A stretch of DNA of 64,000 bases from CAVPGP01 sp963704025 (GCA_963704025.1 CAVPGP010000001.1:496001-560000), one strand, 5' to 3'; shown: positions 14,961 through 23,706, counted from the stretch's first letter. Numbers and translations: made by a program. The notes: generated by a model from the sequence alone, not told the origin.

Positions 14961-16064
14961 CTAAAGGATGCGCCGAGCGCCGACAAAGGTCGACGCGTAC
15001 CAGGAGTCGCCCAGGGACGAGACCTTGACGACGTCGCCCGTGTGCGGGGCGTGCACGAACTGGCCGCCGCCGATGTAGATCCCCACGTGGCCAAGCCCGT
15101 CGAAGAACACGAGGTCGCCCGGGGCCAGCTGGTCACGCGAGATGGGGACGCCGACGCCGTACTGCGCCGCCGCGTTGTGCGGCAGGCCGGCCCCCATCTG
15201 ACCGAACACGTACATGACGAACCCGGAGCAGTCGAACCCTCCGGGTGAGGAGCCGCCCCAGACATAGGGCGTGCCGAGGTACTGCATCGCGATGCCGACG
15301 ACGCCGCTGTACTGCGAGGGCGGAGCGACCGAGATGCCCTCGGCGGTCGTCGCGGCGGCGCCGACGACGGCCACGTCGGCCGGGCTCGGCTGGCTCGCGA
15401 GCCGTGCCTGCGCAGCAGCGGCAGCCTGGAGCTCCCGCTGGCGCTCGGCGGCCTGGATCTTCGCAATCTCGCTCTTGATCGAGGACAGCAGGCGCTGGCG
15501 CTCTGCGAGCTGGCCCTCGACCGAGGCGCGCTGCCGCGCCTTCTCGGCGACCAGCCCGGCCTGGGCCTCGTGAGCCTTCTTCAGCTGGACCTCACGCTCC
15601 TGCACGGCCTTCCGGAAGGTCCGCACCTCGGTCAGCACGCTGGAGTCCTGGTTGGAGACGCGGTTCACCGCCTCGAGCCGGCTCAGCATGTCGTCGAGGC
15701 TCTTCGAGCCGAGCAGCACCTCCAGCGTGGTATTCGAGCCCTCGGAGGTGTAGAGCGCCACGAGCCGACGCGCGAGCGTCCTCTGGCCCTTCTTCAGGTT
15801 GCCCCGGGCCACGCGCAGCGCCTGCTCGTTGTCGCGCAGGTCCCGCTTGATCTTTGCCAGCTTGATGTTCGCGAGGTTGTACGCCTCGGCCGCCTTCTCC
15901 ACCTGCATGTCCAGCCTGTGGATGTCGGCGAGGACTTGCTGGGCCTCCGCCTGCTTCGACGAGACCGAGGGGTCGGCAAATGCCGGGACTGCGCTCAAGA
16001 GAGCTGCAGCGATCCCCAGAAGAACGTACGGCGCCTGTCTCCGTTTACGAATGCGAACCCCCAT
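14961..16064 (-). CDS. Secreted coiled-coil NlpC/P60 peptidoglycan endopeptidase
   Basis: 367 residues. A signal peptide (VLLGIAAALLSAVPAFA) is followed by a long coiled coil (about 35-215) that includes ALYTSEGSNTTLEVLLGSKSLDDMLSR. The NlpC/P60 domain (about 255-367) has the catalytic Cys in GGFDCSGFVMYVF, His in GLGHVGIYIGG and a third polar residue in FVHAPHTGD. This is the CwlO/RipA architecture; such enzymes cut the gamma-D-Glu/diamino-acid bond of wall peptides, and the coiled coil controls access. It is divergent from a paralogous coiled-coil protein with a 3D domain. Confidence 0.95.
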   Translation of the reverse strand: MGVRIRKRRQAPYVLLGIAAALLSAVPAFADPSVSSKQAEAQQVLADIHRLDMQVEKAAEAYNLANIKLAKIKRDLRDNEQALRVARGNLKKGQRTLARRLVALYTSEGSNTTLEVLLGSKSLDDMLSRLEAVNRVSNQDSSVLTEVRTFRKAVQEREVQLKKAHEAQAGLVAEKARQRASVEGQLAERQRLLSSIKSEIAKIQAAERQRELQAAAAAQARLASQPSPADVAVVGAAATTAEGISVAPPSQYSGVVGIAMQYLGTPYVWGGSSPGGFDCSGFVMYVFGQMGAGLPHNAAAQYGVGVPISRDQLAPGDLVFFDGLGHVGIYIGGGQFVHAPHTGDVVKVSSLGDSWYASTFVGARRIL

Positions 16065-16215
16065 GACGGGGGCTGAGCAGGCGCACCGGGAGGGGCCGGT
16101 ACGTCACAGCGCGAGACCGTAGCAGGATGGGCGGACAGTCGCAAACGTTTACGCGTTGGAAACTCGCCGAAAGCTCGGTAAAGCTGAATTAACCTGCAAA
16201 TCGGGGCCGAAGACC
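16065..16215. promoter_or_regulatory. Divergent promoter region of two wall-protein genes
   Basis: 151 bp between the NlpC/P60 ATG and the chosen GTG of the 3D-domain gene. It is AT-richer than its surroundings and contains CGCAAACGTTTACGCG around 16140-16155, whose AAACGTTT centre is palindromic. Both promoters must lie here. I looked for a c-di-AMP riboswitch, often upstream of such genes, and did not recognise one. Confidence 0.45.
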
Positions 16216-17271
16216 GTGTGGTACGGTCCTCTCCCCTTGGCTGGGCAGGCACCCCACCGCCGCCGCATTGCGGCCTGGATCGTCGCTGCCATAGCCGTCG
16301 TCCTACTCGCTCCCGCCGCCGGGGGCGCAGGCCCCGACGCCGGCTCACTCCGACAGCAGAACGTCCAGATCGACGCGAGTCGCCACTCTGCGGTGCTCGC
16401 GCTCTACGCGATCGACTCGAGGCTCGACCGGGCAAACGCCCAGCTGGCGAACCTCCAGGGCGACTCTGCGCGTCTCCGCGCCGAGCGCGCCTCGGCGGCA
16501 CGGGCCATACGACTCGCCCGGCACGACACGCGCGTGGCCGAGCTCCGCCTGGCGAAGCGCCTCCGGCTCCTCTACGAGCAGGGGGATGTCAGCCCGTTCG
16601 AGATCCTGCTCGGCGCGAAGTCGCTCGAGGAGGCGCTGACCGGCCTGGAGGGCCTCGACCGCGTGGCCTCGCAGGACCGGCACGTGCTGGCGGAGCTGAA
16701 GAACGCGCGCCGGGTCCTGCACCGGCTCGACCGCTCGATCGCGCGCAGGCAGGCTCGCCTGGCCCGGCTCGAGGCCGCGGCCGCGTCAACGGCGGACACG
16801 CTTGCGGAAGCCCGCGACGCGAAGGCGTCATATCTCTCACAGCTCTCCTCGCAGCAGCGGCTGAACGACGCGAGGATCGGGTCGCTCGAATCGCAGGCAC
16901 GCGCTGCGGAGGCCCGCACGGCATCGCTCGAGCAGCCGCCCGTCGCGATGGCCGTCGACGCGGGGCCCGAGGCGGCGGTCCCTCAGTCTGCGGCACCGCA
17001 AGCGAGCGGTAGCCGCACCATCACGGTCACGGCAACCGGGTATGCACTGTCGGGGCGCACTGCCACGGGCATCGCCGTCGGGTGGGGCGTCGTCGCGGTC
17101 GACCCCTCGGTGATCCCGCTCGGATCCAAGCTGTCGATCCCTGGCTACGGCGAGGCGGTGGCCGCGGACGTCGGCGGCGGAGTCCGCGGCACGGCGATCG
17201 ACCTCTGGTTTCCCTCCACGGCCGAGGCCCACGGCTGGGGCCGGCGCACCGTCGCCGTCACGCTCCACTAG
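16216..17271 (+). CDS. Secreted coiled-coil protein with C-terminal 3D domain
   Basis: 351 residues from the GTG at 16216; a TTG at 16156 is a weaker option. Signal peptide RRRIAAWIVAAIAVVLLAPAAG, coiled coil about 45-240, then a 3D (double-psi beta-barrel) domain with the three aspartates in VAVDPSVIPLG, AADVGGGVRG and AIDLWF, ending WGRRTVAVTLH. The fold is shared with MltA/RlpA-type wall hydrolases. Its coiled coil matches the divergent NlpC/P60 protein (LYEQGDVSPFEILLGAKSLE versus LYTSEGSNTTLEVLLGSKSL), so the pair shares a regulatory module with different catalytic heads. The next gene follows immediately. Confidence 0.88.
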   Translation: MWYGPLPLAGQAPHRRRIAAWIVAAIAVVLLAPAAGGAGPDAGSLRQQNVQIDASRHSAVLALYAIDSRLDRANAQLANLQGDSARLRAERASAARAIRLARHDTRVAELRLAKRLRLLYEQGDVSPFEILLGAKSLEEALTGLEGLDRVASQDRHVLAELKNARRVLHRLDRSIARRQARLARLEAAAASTADTLAEARDAKASYLSQLSSQQRLNDARIGSLESQARAAEARTASLEQPPVAMAVDAGPEAAVPQSAAPQASGSRTITVTATGYALSGRTATGIAVGWGVVAVDPSVIPLGSKLSIPGYGEAVAADVGGGVRGTAIDLWFPSTAEAHGWGRRTVAVTLH

Positions 17272-17303
17272 ACTGTCAGCGCCCAAGGCCAGGGCGGTAC
17301 GCG

Positions 17304-17984
17304 CTGACAGAGACCGAACGCACCCCAGAGACTGTCGGAGCCGGGCTCCGCGTCATCCTCGTTGATGACCACGACCTCTTTCGGACGGGGCTCAGGAACC
17401 TGCTCTCGGAGCAGGGCCTCGAGATCGTGGGCGAGGCGGCGACGGGCGGCGACGCACTCCGGCTCGTCCGCGAGCTGACGCCCGACGTCGTCGTCATGGA
17501 CCTCAACATGCCGGGCATGAGCGGGGTCGAGGCGACCCGCCAGATCTCGAGCATCTCGCCGCTGACGCGGGTGCTCGTCCTGACCATCTCCGACCAGGAC
17601 GACGACGTCATGGACGCCATCCTGGCGGGCGCGTGCGGCTACCTGCTCAAGGACTCGTCGATCCCCGACCTGATGCGCGGCATCGAGGCCGCCTCGATCG
17701 GGGAGGCGCTCGTCTCTCCTGCGATCGCGGTCAAGGTGCTCCAGCGCGTCCGCGCCTCGTCGACGTCGCCCCAGGACGCGGCGACGATCCGCGCGGAGCT
17801 CTCGGACCGGGAGATCGAGGTGCTGAAGCTGATCGCAAACGGCAATGACAACGCCCAGATAGCCGGCGAGCTGCACATCAGCCCGAAGACGGTCAAGAAC
17901 CACATCTCGAACATCCTGATGAAGCTTCAGATCGAGAACCGCATCCAGGCGGCGGTCTACGCGGTTCGCAGCGGGATCGTCTAG
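17304..17984 (+). CDS. NarL/FixJ-type response regulator
   Basis: About 226 residues. The receiver domain has LVDDHDLFRTGL, phospho-acceptor Asp in VVVMDLNMPGMSG, Thr in VLTISDQD and Lys in GYLLKDSS. The LuxR HTH is at the end (LSDREIEVLKLIANGNDNAQIA, HISPKTVKNHISNILMKL split here). No ATG, GTG or TTG occurs in frame between the end of the preceding gene and the first receiver strand. CTG at 17304 with AGGGCGG upstream is my best guess; the nearest canonical in-frame start is at 17082, inside the 3D-domain gene. No histidine kinase is adjacent. Confidence 0.85.
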   Translation: MTETERTPETVGAGLRVILVDDHDLFRTGLRNLLSEQGLEIVGEAATGGDALRLVRELTPDVVVMDLNMPGMSGVEATRQISSISPLTRVLVLTISDQDDDVMDAILAGACGYLLKDSSIPDLMRGIEAASIGEALVSPAIAVKVLQRVRASSTSPQDAATIRAELSDREIEVLKLIANGNDNAQIAGELHISPKTVKNHISNILMKLQIENRIQAAVYAVRSGIV

Positions 17985-17996
17985 ACCCCGGGAGGA

Positions 17997-18317
17997 CTAC
18001 GCGACCTGGAGCTCCGCACGGTGCGCGCGGAGCGTCTCGAGCACGGCCCGCAGGCGCGTCAGGTCGCCGTCGGCGGCCGTGAGCCGCTCGCCGAGCGTGG
18101 AGAGCTCCTGCATCCGAGCGTCCACGTCGCCGGCGCTGCCGAGCTCAGACGTCACCTCGCCGATGCGCCGCTCGAGCCGCCAGCGCTGCGCCTCCAGCTC
18201 GAGCGCGGCCGCGTAGCCGTCCGTGAGCACGCGCTCGACGTCCTCCAGATGGGGCGCTCGGTCGCGCGGCAGCGGCCGGTCGATCAGCTTCGAGATCTCG
18301 TCGAAAAGGTTCGTCAT
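17997..18317 (-). CDS. Small coiled-coil protein, unknown function
   Basis: 106 residues starting MTNLFDEISKLIDRPLPRDRAPHLED, then a long amphipathic helical region rich in Leu/Glu/Arg (ALELEAQRWRLERRIGEV ... LSTLGERLTAADGDLTRLRAVLETLRAHRAEL) that reads as a coiled coil. No motif identifies a function. It is convergent with the response regulator (12-bp gap) and divergent from the carboxypeptidase gene. Confidence 0.65.
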   Translation of the reverse strand: MTNLFDEISKLIDRPLPRDRAPHLEDVERVLTDGYAAALELEAQRWRLERRIGEVTSELGSAGDVDARMQELSTLGERLTAADGDLTRLRAVLETLRAHRAELQVA

Positions 18318-18465
18318 GTTCACCGCGGCGCGGTCCTCTGCACGGTCCTCGCGGACAATTATCCGAGGCGCGACGAGCGGCGGCATCGGCCTCCCGGCCT
18401 ATCTTCGTCCGGACCGAGGCCCATTCTTCCTTGACGACGTGGCGGCTCCCCGGAACACTGGCCGC

Positions 18466-19698
18466 GTGCCTCGTAGCGCGCCGGCCCTGATCGCCGTCCT
18501 GCTGGCGCTCGCGCCGTCGGCCGCGCAGCCTGCCCAGGCGCGGCCGCTCGGCGGCTCGCCGCTGGCGGCGAAGCTGACGCAGGCGCTCGAGCTGCCGCTG
18601 TCGGCGTCCGCTCGTACGTCCGCCCTGGTCGTCGATCTCGCCTCCGGCGAGGTCGTCTACGCACAGAACGAGCGTCTCGCGCTCGCCCCCGCCTCGAACG
18701 AGAAGCTCGCGGTCACCTACGCGGCGCTGACGGCGCTCGGCCCCCAGTACCGCTTCCGAACTCAGGTCGTCGGCGACGGCGAGCTCGACGCGGGAGTCTG
18801 GCGCGGGGACCTCGTTCTTCGAGGGCTCGGCGACCCGACGCTGACCTCGCTCGGGCTCAGCCGGCTTGCGACGCAGCTCCAGCAGCTCGGGATCCGCGAG
18901 GTGACCGGCTCGGTGATCGGCGACGAGTCGTACTTCGACGCGCGGCGCACGGCGCCGGGCTGGAAGTGGAGCTTCTCGATCTACGAGTCGGCGCCGCTCT
19001 CGGCGCTCACCGTCGACCGCGGCCGCTACCGGAACGTGCTCACGCAGAGACCGGCGAGCGCGGCGGCCGCCCGCTTCCAGGAGGTGCTGCTCCAGCGCGG
19101 GATCGTCGTCGACGGCCGGCCGCGGGCGGGGCGGGCGGCGCCGGATGCATTCCCGCTCTCCGAGCTCCTCTCGCCTCCGCTCGCGGACGTGCTCCAGTTC
19201 ATGGATCGGGAGAGCGACAACCTGACGGCCGAGCTCGTGATCAAGCAGCTCGGCGCCGTCGTGCGCGGGGCCGGCACCACCGCGGCGGGCTCGACGGTCG
19301 TCGCGGACGAGCTGCGCGCGGCCGGTGTCTCGATCCTCGGCGCCCGCTTCGCGGACGGCTCGGGCCTCTCCCGCCTCGACCGCCTGTCGGCGAACACGCT
19401 CGTCCAGCTCCTTCGCGCCGCCTGGGAGGATCCCGACCTGCGCCGGCCCTTGCGCCTCGCGCTCGCCGTGGCAGGGGTCAACGGCACGCTCGAGCACCGG
19501 CTCGAGCGGCTCCCCGCGCGAGGGCACGTGCGCGCGAAGACCGGGACGACGAACCTCGCGTCGGCGCTCTCCGGCTACGTCGACGAACGCTATGCATTCT
19601 CGATCGTCCAGAACGGCAGTCCGGTGCCGTTCTCGTGGGCACGGCGCGCACAGGACCGGTTCGTGCAGACGCTCGCCGCCCGGGCTGCCCGACCTTAG
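18466..19698 (+). CDS. dacB: D-alanyl-D-alanine carboxypeptidase/endopeptidase (PBP4, S13 family)
   Basis: 410 residues from the GTG at 18466. Signal peptide ALIAVLLALAPSAAQPAQA. The three penicillin-binding motifs are present: SxxK in APASNEKLAVTY, SxN in RESDNLTAE and KTG in RAKTGTTNLAS. It has the interposed domain typical of class C PBP4 between the first two motifs (LVLRGLGDPTLTS, GSVIGDESYFD). It trims or cleaves peptide cross-links in the cell wall. The stop overlaps the convergent ligA stop by 4 nt. Confidence 0.93.
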   Translation: MPRSAPALIAVLLALAPSAAQPAQARPLGGSPLAAKLTQALELPLSASARTSALVVDLASGEVVYAQNERLALAPASNEKLAVTYAALTALGPQYRFRTQVVGDGELDAGVWRGDLVLRGLGDPTLTSLGLSRLATQLQQLGIREVTGSVIGDESYFDARRTAPGWKWSFSIYESAPLSALTVDRGRYRNVLTQRPASAAAARFQEVLLQRGIVVDGRPRAGRAAPDAFPLSELLSPPLADVLQFMDRESDNLTAELVIKQLGAVVRGAGTTAAGSTVVADELRAAGVSILGARFADGSGLSRLDRLSANTLVQLLRAAWEDPDLRRPLRLALAVAGVNGTLEHRLERLPARGHVRAKTGTTNLASALSGYVDERYAFSIVQNGSPVPFSWARRAQDRFVQTLAARAARP

Positions 19699-21710
19699 TC
19701 GCCGAGCAGCGCGACCAGGTCGTCCTCGGAGAGGATCGGCACCCCGGCCTTCTCCGCCTTCGCGGCCTTCGAGCCCGGGCTCTCACCCACGATCACGCCC
19801 GTCGTCTTCTTGCTGACGTTGTCCGAGACCTTGGCGCCGCGCTCCTCGAGCGCCGCCTTCGCCTGCTCGCGGGTGTACCGCTCCAGCGTGCCGGTGACCA
19901 CGTACTGCGAGCCGGTGAGCGGCCCCTTCTTCGGGCGCTCCTCCTCGCCCGCCTCGAAGCGCAGTCCGAGGTCGCGCAGCTCCGCGACAAGCGCCCGGTT
20001 GTCTTCCTCGGCGAACCAGTCGACGATCGACTCCGCCCGATCCGGGCCGATTCCCTCGACGTCCATCACGTCCTCCTGGCTCGCGTCCAGCAGCCGGTCC
20101 ACGGTGACGAAGTGCCGAGCGAGGTTCTGCGCCGTCACCCAGCCGACATCGGGGATGTTGAGCCCGAAGAGCACGCGGCTGAACGGCACCTGCTTCGACT
20201 GCTCGATCGCGGCGACCACGTTCGAGGCGCTCTTCTCCTGGAATCCGTCCAGCTCGAGCAGCTGCTCCTTCGTCAGCCGATACAGGTCGGGGACCGAGCG
20301 GACGAGGCCGAGATTCCACAGCCGCCAGACGAACTGCTCGCCGACGCCCTCGATGTCCGCGGCCGCCATCACCCAGTTGTTGAGCGTCTCGAGACCGCGC
20401 GACGGACAGGCGCGATTCGGGCAGCGGTGCATGACCTCGCCCTCGGGCTTGACGATGTTTTCCCCGCACAGAGGGCATTTCTTCGGCATCTTGAACGGCT
20501 TCGTGCCCGGCTGGTGCTCCCCCGCGGGGCCGACGATCTGGGGTATCACGTCACCTGCACGCTGGACGATCACGATGTCGCCCTCGCGGATCTGCTTGCG
20601 GTTGATGTCCTCCTCGTTGTGCAGCGTCGCGCGCGACACGGTCACGCCGCCGACCTCGACCGGCTCGAGAATCGCCCACGGGTTGAGCGCGCCCGTGCGG
20701 CCGACGCGGATCGCGATCTTCAGCAGCTTGGTCTGCGCGGTCATCGGCGCCCACTTGTAGGCGCGCGCCCAGCGCGGCCGCTCGTGCAGCGCGCCGAGGC
20801 GGCGTTGCTGATCGAGCGAGTCGACCTTGATCACCATCCCGTCGATCTCGTAGTCGAGCTCGATGCGCTTCTTCTCCCATTCCGCAGAGAGCCTCGCAGC
20901 CTCCTCGATCGACTCGAGCCGTTGCACGTGCGGGTTGACGGGGAAGCCGTGCTCGCGCAGCCACTGGAGCATCTCCCAGTGCGTCTCGTACTCGACGCCC
21001 TCGCGATAGCCCGAGCCGTAGACCCAGATCGAGAGCGGCCGCTCGCGCGTGATCGCGGAGTTCAGCTGACGGAGGGAGCCCGCAGCGGCGTTGCGCGGGT
21101 TGGGGGCGGCCTTCTTCCCCTCGGCGGCGAAGCGCTCGTTTAGCTTCCGGAACCCCGATAGCGGCATGTAGACCTCGCCGCGCACCTCGAGCACCGGCGG
21201 CGCCGTCTCGTCTCGGTCCAGACGCAGCGAGAGCGGGATCGCGTCGATCGTACGCAGGTTGACCGTCACGTCCTCGCCGCGCGCCCCGTCGCCGCGCGTG
21301 GCGCCGCGCGCGAGCAGTCCGTCCTGGTAGACGAGACTGACGGCGGAGCCGTCGATCTTCGGCTCGATCACGTACGCGACCGGCTCGTCCGAGTCGAGCC
21401 TCTTGCGCACGTCCGCGTCCCATTTCAGCAGCGCGTCGTCGGTGGTGACCTTCTCGAGCGAACCGAGCGGCGCGAGGTGCTCGACCTTCTGGAACCGCTC
21501 GGAGGGCGGAGCGCCCACGCGACGTGTGGGGCTGTCCGGCGGGATCTCGGCCTCCGGGAGCTCGCGCTCGAGCTCGACGAGCTCGTCGTAGAGGCGGTCG
21601 TACTCTGCGTCCTCGACCTCGGGCTCGTCGAGCACGTGGTAGGCATGGCCGTACCGCCGCAGGAGCTCGCGCAGCTCGTCGACGCGGCCCGCCGTCCTAG
21701 AGGAGGCCAA
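19695..21710 (-). CDS. ligA: NAD-dependent DNA ligase
   Basis: 671 residues from a TTG at 21708-21710 with GGGGAG upstream; it overlaps the preceding HAD gene by 14 nt. Domain Ia has YGHAYHVLDEPEVEDAEYD. The adenylation motif is EPKIDG (Lys about 118), followed by GDGARGEDVT, the OB fold, a four-Cys zinc finger (CPLCGE ... CPNRACP), helix-hairpin-helix repeats (DIEGVG, ELDGF, DVEGIG) and a C-terminal BRCT domain (GPLTGSQYVVTGTLERYTRE). Essential for joining Okazaki fragments. The start is later than in some orthologues, but domain Ia is nearly complete. Confidence 0.96.
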   Translation of the reverse strand: MASSRTAGRVDELRELLRRYGHAYHVLDEPEVEDAEYDRLYDELVELERELPEAEIPPDSPTRRVGAPPSERFQKVEHLAPLGSLEKVTTDDALLKWDADVRKRLDSDEPVAYVIEPKIDGSAVSLVYQDGLLARGATRGDGARGEDVTVNLRTIDAIPLSLRLDRDETAPPVLEVRGEVYMPLSGFRKLNERFAAEGKKAAPNPRNAAAGSLRQLNSAITRERPLSIWVYGSGYREGVEYETHWEMLQWLREHGFPVNPHVQRLESIEEAARLSAEWEKKRIELDYEIDGMVIKVDSLDQQRRLGALHERPRWARAYKWAPMTAQTKLLKIAIRVGRTGALNPWAILEPVEVGGVTVSRATLHNEEDINRKQIREGDIVIVQRAGDVIPQIVGPAGEHQPGTKPFKMPKKCPLCGENIVKPEGEVMHRCPNRACPSRGLETLNNWVMAAADIEGVGEQFVWRLWNLGLVRSVPDLYRLTKEQLLELDGFQEKSASNVVAAIEQSKQVPFSRVLFGLNIPDVGWVTAQNLARHFVTVDRLLDASQEDVMDVEGIGPDRAESIVDWFAEEDNRALVAELRDLGLRFEAGEEERPKKGPLTGSQYVVTGTLERYTREQAKAALEERGAKVSDNVSKKTTGVIVGESPGSKAAKAEKAGVPILSEDDLVALLGD

Positions 21711-22329
21711 GCAACTCCCCGGGTGTGTCGACGACCGCGTCGGCCGCGTCGAGCTGGTGGCGCGCGAACAGCCGGCCCCAGGTGACGCCGACGGCGAAGA
21801 CGCCGGCCGCCTTCGCGGCCTCTGCGTCGAACGGGGAGTCGCCGACGTACGCGGCGTCGCGAGGCTCGGCGCCGAGCCTGTCGATGGCAAGCAGAATCGG
21901 ATCCGGGTGCGGCTTCCGCCGCTCGGTGGACTCCTCCGTGACCACGATGTCGAAGTGGTGCGCGATCGGCAGACGTGCGAACGCCAGATCGACCGTCGCG
22001 CGCCGCTTGGCCGTCACGATCCCGAGCCGACGCCCCTGGCCGCGCAGACCCTCGAGCAGGTCCTCGACGCCGTTGCAGCACTCGAGGTGCTCGTGGGCCG
22101 GCTCGTTGTGCTGGCGGTACGAGACGATCAGCTCCTCGACGCGGTCGCGGTCGAAGGACGCCAGCTGGTCGCGGAGACCCGACCCGGTGGCGACGCCCGC
22201 GAGCAGCGCGTCGTCGGTCAACTCGATGTCCAGCACCGCGCGGGCCGCGTGCCGGAACGAGTCGAGGATGATCGCGCCGGAGTCGATCAGCGTGCCGTCG
22301 AGGTCGAAGAGGACGACGGGGAACCGCAT
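21697..22329 (-). CDS. HAD hydrolase, phosphoglycolate phosphatase-like
   Basis: 210 residues. Motif I FDLDGTLIDSG, motif II VTAKRR, motif III Lys in RRKPHPDPI, motif IV YVGDSPFDAEAAKAAG. The helical cap between motifs I and II and the overall size match the Gph/PpaX subgroup, which dephosphorylates phosphoglycolate or hydrolyses pyrophosphate. It precedes ligA with overlapping ends and lies downstream of truA on the same strand. Confidence 0.9.
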   Translation of the reverse strand: MRFPVVLFDLDGTLIDSGAIILDSFRHAARAVLDIELTDDALLAGVATGSGLRDQLASFDRDRVEELIVSYRQHNEPAHEHLECCNGVEDLLEGLRGQGRRLGIVTAKRRATVDLAFARLPIAHHFDIVVTEESTERRKPHPDPILLAIDRLGAEPRDAAYVGDSPFDAEAAKAAGVFAVGVTWGRLFARHQLDAADAVVDTPGELLGLL

Positions 22330-22366
22330 GGCTCGATCGTAGCGACGCGACCCGCGGGGGCGAACC

Positions 22367-23077
22367 TCAGTAGTCGACGCGGACGAGGTAGAGGCCCCAG
22401 GCCGGCGCGGTCTGACCGGCCTCCTCGCGCGGGCGGCCCGCGAGGAGCGGTGGCAGGTCGATCCCGTCGACCATCGTCCCGACGAGCGTGCGCACCATGT
22501 GCCGCAGGAACGAGTCCGCCGTCACGTGGAACTCGAGGTGCTCTCCCGACTCCACCCAAACCGCGTGCTCGATCGCCCGTGCGAAGACGTCGTGCTGGGT
22601 CTCCGTCGGCGTGAAGGCCCGGAAGTCGTGCTCGCCCGTGAGGAGCGCCGCCTGCGCCCGGAGGCGATCGACGTCGAGCGGGCGAGGCCACCACCACGAC
22701 CGTCGGCGCTCGAACGGCGAGGAGACGCGGCGCCGGTGGAGGCGGTAGACGTAGCTGCGGCTCCGCGCGGAGAAGCGCGCGTGGAAGTCGTCGGCGGCCT
22801 CTTCCGCGGCGACGACCGAGACGTCGTCGGGCAGGTGGGCATTCAGCGCCTCCGGCAGGCGCGCGGGGGGCGGGCCGGAGGCGGCGTGGAGGGTCACGAC
22901 CTGCCCGAGCGCGTGCACCCCCGTGTCGGTGCGACCCGCCACGGCGAGCCCATCCGGGTCGGCTAGCACCGTCGTGAGCACTTCCCGCAGGACGCCCTCG
23001 ACCGTGCGAAGACCCGGCTGGCGGGCCCAGCCGTGGAAGTCGGTCCCGTCGTACTCGAGCGTGAGCTTGAGGCGCAA
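22367..23077 (-). CDS. truA: tRNA pseudouridine(38-40) synthase
   Basis: 236 residues, TTG start (LRLKLTLEYDGTDFHGW). The catalytic Asp lies in AGRTDTGVHALGQVVTL. Further TruA blocks: FHARFSARSRSYVYRL, HDFRAFTPTE and DSFLRHMVRTLVGTMV. It isomerises uridines 38-40 in the anticodon stem. In this organism it lies beyond the alpha operon, separated from rplQ by the Kelch and NfeD genes. Confidence 0.95.
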   Translation of the reverse strand: MRLKLTLEYDGTDFHGWARQPGLRTVEGVLREVLTTVLADPDGLAVAGRTDTGVHALGQVVTLHAASGPPPARLPEALNAHLPDDVSVVAAEEAADDFHARFSARSRSYVYRLHRRRVSSPFERRRSWWWPRPLDVDRLRAQAALLTGEHDFRAFTPTETQHDVFARAIEHAVWVESGEHLEFHVTADSFLRHMVRTLVGTMVDGIDLPPLLAGRPREEAGQTAPAWGLYLVRVDY

Positions 23078-23119
23078 GTCAGGGGCGCCTGACCGCTCTT
23101 GTAAGGTCCTCCATACGCT

Positions 23120-23137
23120 CTAATCTCTTTGCATTAG
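23120..23137. promoter_or_regulatory. Inverted repeat upstream of the MbfA-like gene
   Basis: CTAAT-N8-ATTAG dyad, in a locally AT-rich stretch. TACACT at 23143-23148 could be a -10 element placed 7 bp from the ATG. No SD is visible, so the transcript may be leaderless. An operator for a metal-responsive repressor is a reasonable guess. Confidence 0.45.
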
Positions 23138-23155
23138 TTTGCTACACTCTACTTC

Positions 23156-23635
23156 ATGACCGAGCACGAGCAGCGGTTCCTGCTGCAGCGGATCCAGCCC
23201 GCCTTGGTGGGGTTGATCGACGGCTCGCTCTCCACGCTCGCTCCGATCTTCTCGGTCGCCTTCGCCACGCACAAGCCGCACTACGCGTTCATCGCCGGCC
23301 TCGCGACCTCGATCGGCGCCGGGATCTCGATGGCGTACTCGGAAGGGCTCTCCGACACGGGTGAGCTCACGGGTCGCGGCGACCCGGTCACGCGCGGCGC
23401 GATCACCGGCGTCGGCACCTTCCTGGGCGGGATCCTGCACACGCTGCCGTTCCTGATCCCGCACTACAAGACTGCCGTGCTCACGGCCACCTTTGTGGTT
23501 GCGTTCGAGCTCATCGGGCTGGCGTGGATCCGCTGGCGCTTCTTCGAGACCGGCTTCGTGCGCTCGCTCGGCTTCATCACGCTGGGCGGTGCGGTGATCG
23601 CGCTCGTCGGCGCGGTGATCGGCGCCGGCGTCTAG
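23156..23635 (+). CDS. VIT1/CCC1-type membrane protein, MbfA C-terminal-domain-like
   Basis: 159 residues with four to five membrane segments. GLIDGSLSTLAPIFSVAFAT, then GLATSIGAGISMAYSEGLSD and TGRGDPVTRGAITG, closely follow the membrane half of MbfA (erythrin-vacuolar iron transporter) proteins, which export iron or manganese. Those proteins normally carry an N-terminal ferritin-like domain; here it is absent and only EHEQRFLLQRIQP precedes the first membrane helix. Likely a metal transporter that works with a separate partner or without the sensor domain. Confidence 0.8.
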   Translation: MTEHEQRFLLQRIQPALVGLIDGSLSTLAPIFSVAFATHKPHYAFIAGLATSIGAGISMAYSEGLSDTGELTGRGDPVTRGAITGVGTFLGGILHTLPFLIPHYKTAVLTATFVVAFELIGLAWIRWRFFETGFVRSLGFITLGGAVIALVGAVIGAGV

Positions 23636-23658
23636 CCGGCCGGGCATGCCTCTTCCGG

Positions 23659-23681
23659 CATGACAGGGGACTGTCCCCGGT
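23659..23681 (+). repeat. Dispersed palindromic repeat, copy 8
   Basis: CATGACAGGGGACTGTCCCC plus GGT, preceded by TCTTCCGG. It is 23 bp after the stop of the MbfA-like gene. Confidence 0.85.
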
Positions 23682-23706
23682 GGGGCGGCGCACCGGCCGT
23701 TTCGGC

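Noticed and set aside
16065..16215. c-di-AMP (ydaO) riboswitch upstream of the wall-hydrolase genes
   Set aside because: I looked for the conserved riboswitch blocks on both strands and could not find them; too short as well.
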